7,688 nt of DNA. Source: Coraliomargarita sp. CAG:312 (GTDB lineage: Bacteria > Verrucomicrobiota > Verrucomicrobiia > Opitutales > Intestinicryptomonadaceae). The notes beneath the pieces are model-generated. The model made no database searches, was not told the origin of the DNA, and saw only the letters and a program-made list of their open reading frames with translations. A program made the translations under genes and the position numbers. The stretch lies in the NCBI GenBank assembly GCA_000438015.1, contig FR901586.1, forward strand, positions 3,565 through 11,252. The letters run 5' to 3'. This document shows positions 1 to 6,800 of this stretch, one piece after another. Each line of letters begins with the position of its first letter. Within the stretch, counting starts at the first letter, position 1.

Positions 1-122
1 TTTGTTTTTGCATGCCGGTTAAGAATATCCAAAACCATATAAGTTTTTTGTTTAACTTTCCGGTGCGTGTGAAAGTTTATGCTGTAAAAAGAATAAATTC
101 TGCTGGCATTCTGAACCGCGTT
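1..122. other. AT-rich left edge, no gene assigned
   Basis: Nothing here can be called with confidence. A minus-strand ATG at 36-38 opens a frame (MVLDILNRHAKT) that runs off the left edge. It could be the start of the next leftward gene, but only 12 codons are visible and there is no good ribosome binding site. Plus-strand frames are also open at the edge, but none is long enough to judge. Confidence 0.3.
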
Positions 123-161
123 AAAAAAATAAACCCTCCCGGATTAGGAAAGAGTTTATTT
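123..161 (-). terminator. Probable intrinsic terminator of the secreted-protein operon
   Basis: Read on the minus strand, AAATAAACTC (161-152) can pair over 10 bp, with one G-U wobble, with GGGTTTATTT (136-127). The loop is 15 nt and a run of T continues to position 123. The structure starts about 30 nt after the stop codon at 192, where a terminator would be expected. The stem is AU-rich, so its stability is modest. A competing CTCCC/GGGAG pairing (136-140 with 162-166) exists. Confidence 0.45.
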
Positions 162-191
162 GGGAGATATAATGTTAAGAAAACTAAAATC

Positions 192-1022
192 TTACTTCGC
201 GCTTGCCGGAGGCTGTTTGGGGGCAGCCGCTTTTGAAACGGCGTTTTGAGCGTCTATTTTTGCTATTTCTTCCGGGCTTAATATAAGGTAGAGCTTCGAT
301 TTTGAGATTTCTACAACATAGTCTTTTTTACCTTTTATCCCGTATTTTTCGCGCAGCTTTTCGTCGTTTTCTTTTAGGGCTTTTTCGCTATTCACCAGCT
401 GTTGGGAAATCTTCATCTGCTCGTCTGCGTCCGTTGTTTTTGACAGCTTTTGGCGCAATTGGTCTATTTCTATCTTGCGGGTGAGGGAAAAACCCAATAC
501 GCGTTGAAGTTCCTCGTTTTCTTTAACCCCGGAAATTGCCATATGGCGGTAAAACGATGTGTTGTCGCGCTCGGAAATCAACATAGGGTCTAACTCTTTG
601 CCGTCTTCGCTGCGCAAGCTGGACAGCTCCTGCTTTGTAAGCGGTGTGCAGATGTTGGATTCTAGGAAAACAAGGCGGTATTGGCGGTTTGAAGAAAATG
701 CGTAGGCTTTTTGCATAGCCTTGTCGTTGACTTCAAATTCGTCTTCAAGCTGTTTTAGCTTGGTTTGCATTTCTTTCTTTTTGTTCTCCTCTTTTTCTTC
801 TTCGACTTTGGCCTTTACTGCGTTGATAATTTGCGCGTGCCTGCGCATAATTTCCAAATTTCTTTGGAATGTTGAGTTTTGCTCGGGAGTGTTAAACTCC
901 CTGACTAGCATATATGCTGAATTGCCAACTTTTGTGACGTCGCCTATTTTTTCGGCTGCCGTCGCCGCCAATGTTGCAAAGGCTAGCGCAGCAAATGCGA
1001 TTGTAAAATTTCTTAGATTCAT
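192..1022 (-). CDS. Secreted alpha-helical protein of unknown function
   Basis: The 276-residue product is not a family I recognise. Residues 1-23 form a clear Sec signal peptide: a short basic start (MNLRN), an Ala/Phe/Leu core, and an AATAA-type cleavage site before E24. The mature protein should therefore be periplasmic or exported. Residues about 55-105 and 181-227 are highly charged heptad-like helices (Lys/Glu-rich), probably coiled coil. Between them is a less charged segment with the only cysteine (C125). The C-terminus is a low-complexity Ala/Pro/Lys tail (about 261-276). The ATG at 1022 lies 7 nt after the stop of the upstream gene, so the two are very likely co-transcribed and perhaps translationally coupled. 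No Shine-Dalgarno sequence is visible. The architecture loosely resembles periplasmic helical chaperones such as Skp, but there is no motif to support that. Confidence 0.85.
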   Translation of the reverse strand: MNLRNFTIAFAALAFATLAATAAEKIGDVTKVGNSAYMLVREFNTPEQNSTFQRNLEIMRRHAQIINAVKAKVEEEKEENKKKEMQTKLKQLEDEFEVNDKAMQKAYAFSSNRQYRLVFLESNICTPLTKQELSSLRSEDGKELDPMLISERDNTSFYRHMAISGVKENEELQRVLGFSLTRKIEIDQLRQKLSKTTDADEQMKISQQLVNSEKALKENDEKLREKYGIKGKKDYVVEISKSKLYLILSPEEIAKIDAQNAVSKAAAPKQPPASAK

Positions 1023-1029
1023 AGCACTT

Positions 1030-1734
1030 TTATTTTGATTTTTTTTTGGGTGATTGCTTTTTCATGCCGGATCCGCCGCTTTTTCTTTTATTGTCGGAAA
1101 GACTGACGCCCTCTCCGCCTATAATATATGTTTTTCCTGCGACGCCGAGTTTATTGTCCAATCCGTTTATTGTGACCGTGGAAGAACCGTCGCTATTTGG
1201 CTTTTCGAACGGTTTTCCCGTGTAGTCCGACATAAATCTTTCGTAAAAAAGGTTTAGTTCGTCAATATCGTTTACGATAAATTCCAGCGTATGCGAATGA
1301 GTTGTTGCGGGATAGTCTTTGTGCACTTTTACCTGCGACAGGTCTGCGGTTGAATAATTAGCTTCGGCGGCTTGAATTGCTGAGGTCACGGATTGCGGAA
1401 TTTGTACTTCCGCCGGGAGATTTTGCGGAACTTGGGCGTTTGCCAACCCCGCAACATCCGTTGCGGAAAGCATTCTTGCATTGTATACTCTAACTTTTGA
1501 GGTAGCTCCCAGAAGATCCATGGATACTTCTGTCACAGCCATGGGACCTACCAAGTATTCTTGTTTTGATATATTGGCTATCCAATCGGCGATACCGTAG
1601 AAAGATGTGCCGTCGGGAAATTCTATCCCGAAGATCTTTTCATTTTTTATGGATTCTGTGTCCACTACAAGCGCGTTTAGAATTGTGCTTGGGAGCAGCA
1701 GCGCAAAGCAAACAAGGAACTTGAATATTTTCAT
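1030..1734 (-). CDS. Secreted protein of unknown function, first gene of a two-gene operon
   Basis: The 234-residue product is not a family I recognise. Residues 1-21 are a signal peptide (MKIFKF, a hydrophobic core, cleavage near ILNA), so the protein is probably exported; its only cysteine is in the signal. The mature part is mixed in composition. It starts with a segment that looks beta-rich (about 22-90), followed by a Pro/Gln/Ala stretch (about 97-122), then a second mixed domain (about 134-212) with several Gly and Asp turns. It ends in a Lys/Ser/Gly-rich basic tail (about 216-234) containing PKKKSK. That tail could bind nucleic acid, cell wall or membrane phosphate, but this is a guess. 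The start codon is the first ATG after the divergent spacer, and no Shine-Dalgarno sequence precedes it. The tail is encoded partly by a run of nine A residues (1047-1039 on this strand). Confidence 0.85.
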   Translation of the reverse strand: MKIFKFLVCFALLLPSTILNALVVDTESIKNEKIFGIEFPDGTSFYGIADWIANISKQEYLVGPMAVTEVSMDLLGATSKVRVYNARMLSATDVAGLANAQVPQNLPAEVQIPQSVTSAIQAAEANYSTADLSQVKVHKDYPATTHSHTLEFIVNDIDELNLFYERFMSDYTGKPFEKPNSDGSSTVTINGLDNKLGVAGKTYIIGGEGVSLSDNKRKSGGSGMKKQSPKKKSK

Positions 1735-1814
1735 AAGGTTGTTAAGTTTACGTTAATATATCGCACTTTTAATAAAAACCGCAATCAAATTCATATATAA
1801 GGCAATTATAAAAA
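1735..1814. promoter_or_regulatory. Divergent promoter region between the secreted-protein operon and the ABC transporter
   Basis: This 80-nt AT-rich spacer separates two genes that point away from each other, so both promoters should lie here or in the adjacent coding ends. For the rightward gene, TTTACG (1747-1752) and TAATAA (1770-1775) are 17 nt apart, but the match to sigma-70 boxes is weak. TATATA (1794-1799) is an alternative -10 element. No convincing pair was found on the minus strand and no clear operator palindrome was seen. Confidence 0.4.
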
Positions 1815-3515
1815 ATGTTAAGTTGTAAAAACCTTACTGTAAAAGTCGCTAACTCAAGCGAGCCTATATTAAAAGACGCCAATGTTTCATTTATTCCGCA
1901 CGCAATGAATGCGGTAATAGGACCGTCTGGATGCGGAAAAACTACGCTCGTGAAGGCGATGTTAAAAATCATTCCTTCGGAAGGGGATTCTTTTTTTGAC
2001 GGGAGATTAATTGAACGTAGCGAAGACTTGGTAGGGAAAATAGGGTTTGCCCCGCAGTTTACATGCGTCCATCCGATGCTCACAGTTAGGGAAGCTCTGC
2101 AATCGGCTCTCGACATTTCCATTTCCGATTCGTCCGAAAAATCCCGCAGGCTAGGAAATATATTAAAAATAGTCGGGTTGGCTGAGCATTCTGAAAAGCT
2201 AGTCTCATCACTTTCCGGCGGGCAGCTCAGGAGAATGGGGTTGGCGGTGGAACTTGCGACTGATCCGGAGGCTATGTGCTGCGACGAGGTGACTTCTGGT
2301 TTGGATCCGCTTTCTGAAAACGCCATATTAGACCTTCTTAAGAAACTCTGCAAAGAACACGGCAAAACCTTTATTTGCATAATACACAATCTGGCAAAAC
2401 TGGATTATTTCGATAAAATAACGGTGATTTTCCAGGGGGAAGTCGTATTCCAAGGCAATTTGGAAGAGTTAAAGAAATACTTTGAAATCGACAGCGCCCT
2501 TTCGCTTTACGACAGATTGAATGATTTAGACATAACAGTTTGGCGCGCAAAGTGGATGGAGTATTCTGGAGGGGGATATTTGGAAGTGGATGCAGCAGGC
2601 GCGGATGCTCTCGGAGATGTTGCGTTAAAGGATTTTTCGTCTCGCGCCCATGCAAGGCCTTCAGTGCTGTCGCAACTTTCAACTCTTTTATTCAGGCGCT
2701 ATAGGCTGTTTTTCCGCGATACAACTTATCTTTTGCTCACATTGGCTATAACTTTCGGATTCCCGCTTGTAGTTGTGATTTTTTCGATAGGCGGCCTTCC
2801 GCAAATAGAGAGTCTGGCACTTGAGAGAAACCTCGGCGCGATAGAGGAGCTCAGGCAGAATTTAAAGATGCAAATAAGCGCGGCAAACACATCGACAATA
2901 GTGACAGGATTGATTCTATTTCAGGTTGTTCTGCTCGCCTTGATGGGGGCGAATAATTCCGCCCGGGAAATTGCAGGCGAAAGAAACCTCTACGAAAAAG
3001 AGCGTTTAATAGGGTTGAGTCCAACCGCATACGCCCTCTCAAAAATAGTATTTACATCTTCAATTGCATTGTTTCAAGGGGTGTGGATGTGCGTATTCGT
3101 AAAGTATGTCTGTTATTTTCCCGGGTCAGTCCTTGTGCAAGCTGCCGATTTGGCTATGGTATGCATAACGATGACCGCAATTTGCTTGGCTTTCAGCGCG
3201 CTTTTTTCGTCTCCGGAAAAATCTAATCTTGTTTCGATATATCTTGTGGGGTTTCAACTTCCTCTTTCCGGCGTAGTTTTGGCGCTGCCAGAAGCTTTAA
3301 AATGGGTATGCCGTCCGTTTATAAGCACTTATTGGGGGTGGGCAGGGTATATGACTTCCATGCGCGACACCCGCATTTACGACGCTTTTGTTCAGACTTC
3401 TCAAAATTGGGATTTTATGCCTTCTCCTGCGTTTTCGGTAGGCGTCTTAGCCGTCCAGTTTGCGGTGGCTGTTATCTTCGTATTTAAAGGGTGCAGCGAT
3501 AAAAAATGGAGTTGA
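1815..3515 (+). CDS. ABCG/White-type ABC half transporter, ATPase fused to ABC-2 permease
   Basis: The 566-residue protein carries an N-terminal nucleotide-binding domain and a C-terminal membrane domain in one chain, the order of the ABCG family. The ATPase motifs are complete: Walker A GPSGCGKT (36-43), Q-loop Gln81, signature LSGGQ (133-137), Walker B ending in D157-E158, D-loop SGLD (161-164) and H-loop His191. A linker (about 230-290) leads to about six hydrophobic segments, near 303-326, 360-379, 408-430, 440-465, 471-492 and 541-558. Between segments 2 and 3 is the ABC-2 membrane motif REIAGERNLYEKERLIGLS (384-402), typical of ABCG permeases. As a half transporter it should work as a dimer in the inner membrane, driving ATP-dependent export; the substrate cannot be read from sequence. 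An in-frame TAA at 1809-1811 fixes this ATG as the first possible start. Only a weak AAGG precedes it. The length is close to typical half transporters. Confidence 0.93.
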   Translation: MLSCKNLTVKVANSSEPILKDANVSFIPHAMNAVIGPSGCGKTTLVKAMLKIIPSEGDSFFDGRLIERSEDLVGKIGFAPQFTCVHPMLTVREALQSALDISISDSSEKSRRLGNILKIVGLAEHSEKLVSSLSGGQLRRMGLAVELATDPEAMCCDEVTSGLDPLSENAILDLLKKLCKEHGKTFICIIHNLAKLDYFDKITVIFQGEVVFQGNLEELKKYFEIDSALSLYDRLNDLDITVWRAKWMEYSGGGYLEVDAAGADALGDVALKDFSSRAHARPSVLSQLSTLLFRRYRLFFRDTTYLLLTLAITFGFPLVVVIFSIGGLPQIESLALERNLGAIEELRQNLKMQISAANTSTIVTGLILFQVVLLALMGANNSAREIAGERNLYEKERLIGLSPTAYALSKIVFTSSIALFQGVWMCVFVKYVCYFPGSVLVQAADLAMVCITMTAICLAFSALFSSPEKSNLVSIYLVGFQLPLSGVVLALPEALKWVCRPFISTYWGWAGYMTSMRDTRIYDAFVQTSQNWDFMPSPAFSVGVLAVQFAVAVIFVFKGCSDKKWS

Positions 3516-3555
3516 CGGCATAGAAACGGTTTACGCGCAAATTTTAATGGAGCGG

Positions 3556-3572
3556 CTTGCCTGCAAGGCAAG
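3556..3572. repeat. Perfect 6-bp inverted repeat with 5-nt loop
   Basis: CTTGCC and GGCAAG flank TGCAA, about 40 nt after the transporter stop codon. Neither strand has a T-run directly after the stem, so it is not a standard rho-independent terminator. It could still protect the transporter mRNA end or act as a rho-assisted terminator. Confidence 0.5.
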
Positions 3573-3601
3573 TCTGCAAGAAAAGAAATGCAAAGCCTAA
3601 T

Positions 3602-3635
3602 AAAAACTGGCGCGTTTTGTTTTTTTGTTGGCGCC
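3602..3635 (-). terminator. Possible intrinsic terminator for the smc transcript
   Basis: On the minus strand, GGCGC (3635-3631) pairs with GCGCC (3613-3609) across an A-rich loop of about 17 nt. It is followed by AG and then TTTTT (3606-3602). It lies about 80 nt downstream of the small frame that ends at 3717, so it could end the smc-containing transcript. The long loop and the two-base gap before the T-run weaken the call. Confidence 0.35.
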
Positions 3636-3666
3636 GCTATTTCCCGCCTCAAATTCTATTATGGCG

Positions 3667-3680
3667 TTCTTGCGCAAGAA
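3667..3680. repeat. Perfect 14-bp palindrome TTCTTGCGCAAGAA
   Basis: The two halves are exact reverse complements with no spacer. It sits between convergent genes and away from obvious promoters. It may be a binding site for a dimeric protein or a short hairpin with a GCGC loop. No copy was noticed elsewhere in the window. Confidence 0.5.
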
Positions 3681-3713
3681 TCCGTTGCGTCGAAGCGCTA
3701 CGTTTAATGGAAC

Positions 3714-3727
3714 ATTTTAATTAAAAT
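3714..3727. repeat. Perfect 14-bp AT palindrome ATTTTAATTAAAAT
   Basis: This exact palindrome covers the stop codon of the small minus-strand frame (TAA at 3717-3719). A composition of A and T only makes chance occurrence more likely than for the neighbouring GC-containing palindrome. Confidence 0.4.
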
Positions 3728-3845
3728 TGCTTTTTAAAACTTTTGCATATCCTGGGAGGTTTTTATAGGCTGCAATGCGCTCTTTATCGGCATAATACCG
3801 ATTGCGCTGGCTATTTGTATTTTCAATCAGCCGAATTTTGCGCAT
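3717..3845 (-). CDS. Possible small basic protein (42 residues) downstream of smc
   Basis: A complete ATG-to-TAA frame lies 36 nt after the smc stop codon and on the same strand. The peptide begins MRKIRLIENTNSQRN and ends YAKVLKSNFN. It has ten Arg/Lys against three acidic residues, several Tyr and Asn, no Cys and no hydrophobic segment. A soluble nucleic-acid- or ribosome-binding peptide is therefore conceivable. GGGA (3858-3855) lies 9 nt before the ATG and could serve as a weak ribosome binding site, better than those of the larger genes here. The ATG is inside one arm of a perfect inverted repeat whose other arm lies within the frame. I do not recognise the peptide. It may instead be a gene remnant or a chance frame over a structured RNA. 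Confidence 0.45.
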   Translation of the reverse strand: MRKIRLIENTNSQRNRYYADKERIAAYKNLPGYAKVLKSNFN

Positions 3846-3861
3846 TGCAAACTTTCCCAGG
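3751..3861. repeat. Nested inverted repeat, candidate structured RNA element
   Basis: TGCAATGCGC (3771-3780) is the exact reverse complement of GCGCATTGCA (3840-3849). Outside these arms, CCTGGGA (3751-3757) matches TCCCAGG (3855-3861). Inside, ATCGG (3786-3790) and CCGAT (3798-3802) form a 5-bp hairpin with a 7-nt loop. The side bulges are unequal (13 and 5 nt). On the minus strand the fold would hide both the GGGA and the ATG of the small frame. It may alternatively stabilise the 3' end of the smc mRNA. Confidence 0.5.
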
Positions 3862-3881
3862 CGCGCGGGCTAAAGGCGGTT

Positions 3882-6800
3882 TTATTCTCCGGAGGATGTT
3901 GATTCTCCATTAAAGCGCATGGATATAAGGCGCGTGACTCCGCGTTCCTGCATGGTCACCCCATACAAGGTTTGCGCAGCGGACATCGTGCGCTTGTTGT
4001 GTGAAATTACAAGGAATTGTGAGTAGCGGGTGAATTCTTTTAGCATATCGGTATATCTGCCGATATTTGCGTCGTCTAGCGGAGCGTCCAATTCGTCGAG
4101 AACACAGAAAGGGCTCGGCTTTACCATATATATCGCAAAAAGCAGCGAAACAGCCGTCATAGTCCTCTGGCCTCCGGAGAGCAGGGATAGGCTCTTCAAA
4201 ACAGTCCCCGCCGGGCGGGCGACGATTTCTATGCCGCTATCCAGCACGTCTTCGCTTTCCACCAGCCTCAGGTCGGCAGTCCCGCCGCCGAATATTTTTT
4301 GGAATGTAAAGGCGAAGTTTTTGCGTATTTGCTCGAAGGTTTCGGAAAATAATTTTTGGGATGTGGCGTTGATTTCGTCGATATCGGCAACAAGGGCGTT
4401 TTTCGACGCCCATAGGTCGTCGGTTTGCGTCTTCAAAAAGTCGTACCGCTCCTTTAATTCGGCGTATTCTTCAATCGCGACTAGATTTACCGCGCCCATT
4501 GCATTTATGCGCTCGCGAAGCTCTCTTACTTCGTCTTCAATCGGTGAGAAATCTGTCGATTCCATTGCGTCCAAATCGTCTTGGGTCGGGTCTCCGCGTT
4601 CGCGTTTGGGCTTTGCGTTAATTTCTCCGTCCTCAAGTTCGTCGAGCTTTACTTTTATTTCAAATTCCTCGTCGGATTTCCACAGTTCAGATTTCCAGTC
4701 GACATTTGCTATTTCAACGTCGTATTCGCTGAGTATGCGCTCCGATATGAAATCCAACTTTGAGCGGATTTTTGCAATGCGTATCTGGCATTCATTCTTT
4801 TCGGAAGTTTTGCGCATGTGAGCTTCGCGTTCGGCGGAAAGGGAATTTTCGTATTCGGCAATTGATGTTTCTGATTCGGCAACTTTTACTCTCTGGGCCT
4901 CTATTTCACCCAAGGCGGCTTCCAAGTTTTCCGCGAGGTTCTTTGCGCGTTCGCGTTCCGAGAGCGTTTCGGCGTCGAAATTTTCTATTTGCCTTGCTAT
5001 GGACTGCGATTCTATTGTGCGGCGTTCTATTAGCGCGCGCGTTTCCGCCTGCTGCTCCCTGATTGCGCCTAGCCCGCGTTCAAGGCTTTCAAGCCTCGAT
5101 TTTTTTGCGGCAAGTTCAAGCCTGGTTTCGGAGAGAACTGCATATTTTTGGTCTTTCGTCTCGCGCAATTCTGCTATTTGGGCTTCGGTTTCGGATATGA
5201 GATTTCTGCTTTCGGATATTGATTTTTCTGCGTCTTCCAGCGCTTTCATCGCCGAATTCAGCCTGTCTTGGGCTTCAAAGCGGGAGTTTTCCATCTCCGC
5301 CATTGCGGCGGTTTTCTTTTCTATTTCGGAATTTTTTTCTGAGAATGCCGCTTTGGCCGAAGAACTCTGGGCATTTATGGAGGCTATCTCGCGCTTTATT
5401 TCAGAGGACAAGTTTTTCCGGTTTTCAATTTCCGCTTCCGCCGATTCCAACTGCGACTGGATCTGCATGGCGCGCTCGTTAAGGGTTGTGAGGGCGTCGT
5501 TGTCGACTTCAATTTCTTCTTTTATGCGCTTAATTTCGCTATTCCGGAGTATGAAACTGCTTTGAGTGTCGCGCTTTTCCCCGCTCGAGGCGTATATTAT
5601 TCCGCGGGCGTCGAGCATTGAGCCGTCTTTTGCGACGGCAGCCATAAATTTGAAATTTTTGTTGTTTAAGGCGAAGTTTGCAAACTGCATGATGTCTTCG
5701 CAGAAGTAGCAACCCGCAACCATGTTGCGCACATATTCAGACAAATCCGGATCTTGCGGCTTAACAATGTCGCATCCGCGCCATATGCCTTGCGGTAGAG
5801 CGTCTGCGTCGGATATGGCATTTAAATTAGCGTCTTTTATTTGGAAGCACGCATTGCCAAGATTGCGCTCGCGCAGCAGGGCGAGCGCTTGCGGAAGTTT
5901 GGACGAGTCTTCAATTGCCACCGCGTCTACCGCAGATCCCAACATTGTTTCAAAAGCGGAAGTCCAGCCGTCTGCAACCTCGACGTTTTGGCTTACTATT
6001 TTTAGATTGAGAGGATCTAGGCACTCTCCCAATCTGCCTTTCATAATAGCTTTTACACCCTCGGAAAATCCCTCCATTCTCGACTGTAGGTCGTTTAGCA
6101 GGCTGAGTTTTGCCGATTTGCTTGCGAGCTGCCTATCCATCTGCTGGATTTCCGCCTGCTGGTTTCTATATTGCGCGCGAAGCTCGTCGGCTTTTGCGAC
6201 GGCTTCGGTAATATCGGCTTCAGCGTTGCCTAGGCGTTCGTTTGCATTTTCCATGGCCGCCGACAACTCTTCGCAACGGCGCTCCAAAGAGGAATTTTCC
6301 TCTTTTAGCTGAAAGATCTGGTCGGAAAGAGCGGCGTGGCGGACTTGGTAGGATTTTAAGTCTACTTCAAGGGTAGTGCAGTTTGAGCGAAGCCTCGTGA
6401 CGGCGCTTTCATTCATTAGCGAGTCTTGCTTGGCTCTCGACAGGCGGTTTTCCGCATCTCGCAAAGATTCTTCCACTTCAGCCAATTCCGCGCTTTGCTG
6501 CCTAAAAACCTCGTCGTCTGCGCTGACGAGATTAAGTTGCATCTGCTTGACTTCTATGTCTCCTTGCGCCTTCCCCTCTAGGGCGGACAATTGTTCTTTT
6601 AAAGACTCTAGTTCTTTTGAGATTTGTTCCAGGCGCTCTCCCAAGTCCCTCTTTCTTACCTCGGCAAACTCGCTGTTCCTTTCGGCTTGTTCCTTTGCGG
6701 AACGCACTTCTGAGGCGTTTTGGCGCAAACTCTCAAGCTGCGCCAATAGTTCCGCGCGGCTTGCGCGCATGCGCGAAAGATCCTCCTCGCAAGCGGCGAG

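Larger units (their letters stand above)
3516..3716. other. Spacer between convergent genes, rich in inverted repeats
   Basis: No gene with independent support lies here. It contains a stem-loop (CTTGCC at 3556-3561 with GGCAAG at 3567-3572), a terminator-like hairpin for leftward transcription (3602-3635), a perfect palindrome TTCTTGCGCAAGAA (3667-3680), and most of a second palindrome ATTTTAATTAAAAT (3714-3727). A 9-bp direct repeat TTTAATGGA occurs at 3543-3551 and 3703-3711. No obvious intrinsic terminator was found for the rightward transporter gene. Confidence 0.6.

Noticed and set aside
1..38. Minus-strand start MVLDILNRHAKT running off the left edge
   Set aside because: Only 12 codons are visible and there is no ribosome binding site, so it cannot be told from chance. 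It is mentioned under the left-edge region only.
12..236. Plus-strand 74-residue frame at the left edge
   Set aside because: It crosses the terminator-like hairpin and the end of the secreted-protein gene antisense. It has no ribosome binding site, and its Lys/Arg/Phe-rich composition is typical of translated AT-rich spacer.
1769..2389. Minus-strand 206-residue frame opposite the ABC transporter ATPase domain
   Set aside because: The opposite strand has all ABC motifs in order. This frame is Ser/Pro/Cys-rich with no family features, which is typical of an antisense shadow.
3556..3580. Rho-independent terminator for the ABC transporter
   Set aside because: The stem is good but it is followed by TCTGCAAGAAAAG rather than a T-run, so it is listed only as an inverted repeat.
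3401..3652. Minus-strand 83-residue frame overlapping the transporter 3' end
   Set aside because: Its second half is antisense to the conserved transporter end, and it has an erratic Cys/Arg/Thr composition and no start signal.
3742..3902. Plus-strand open stretch with a hydrophobic segment (ALFIGIIPIALAICIF), possible small membrane protein
   Set aside because: It has no ATG, GTG or TTG start after the in-frame TAA, and it runs antisense into the certain end of smc.
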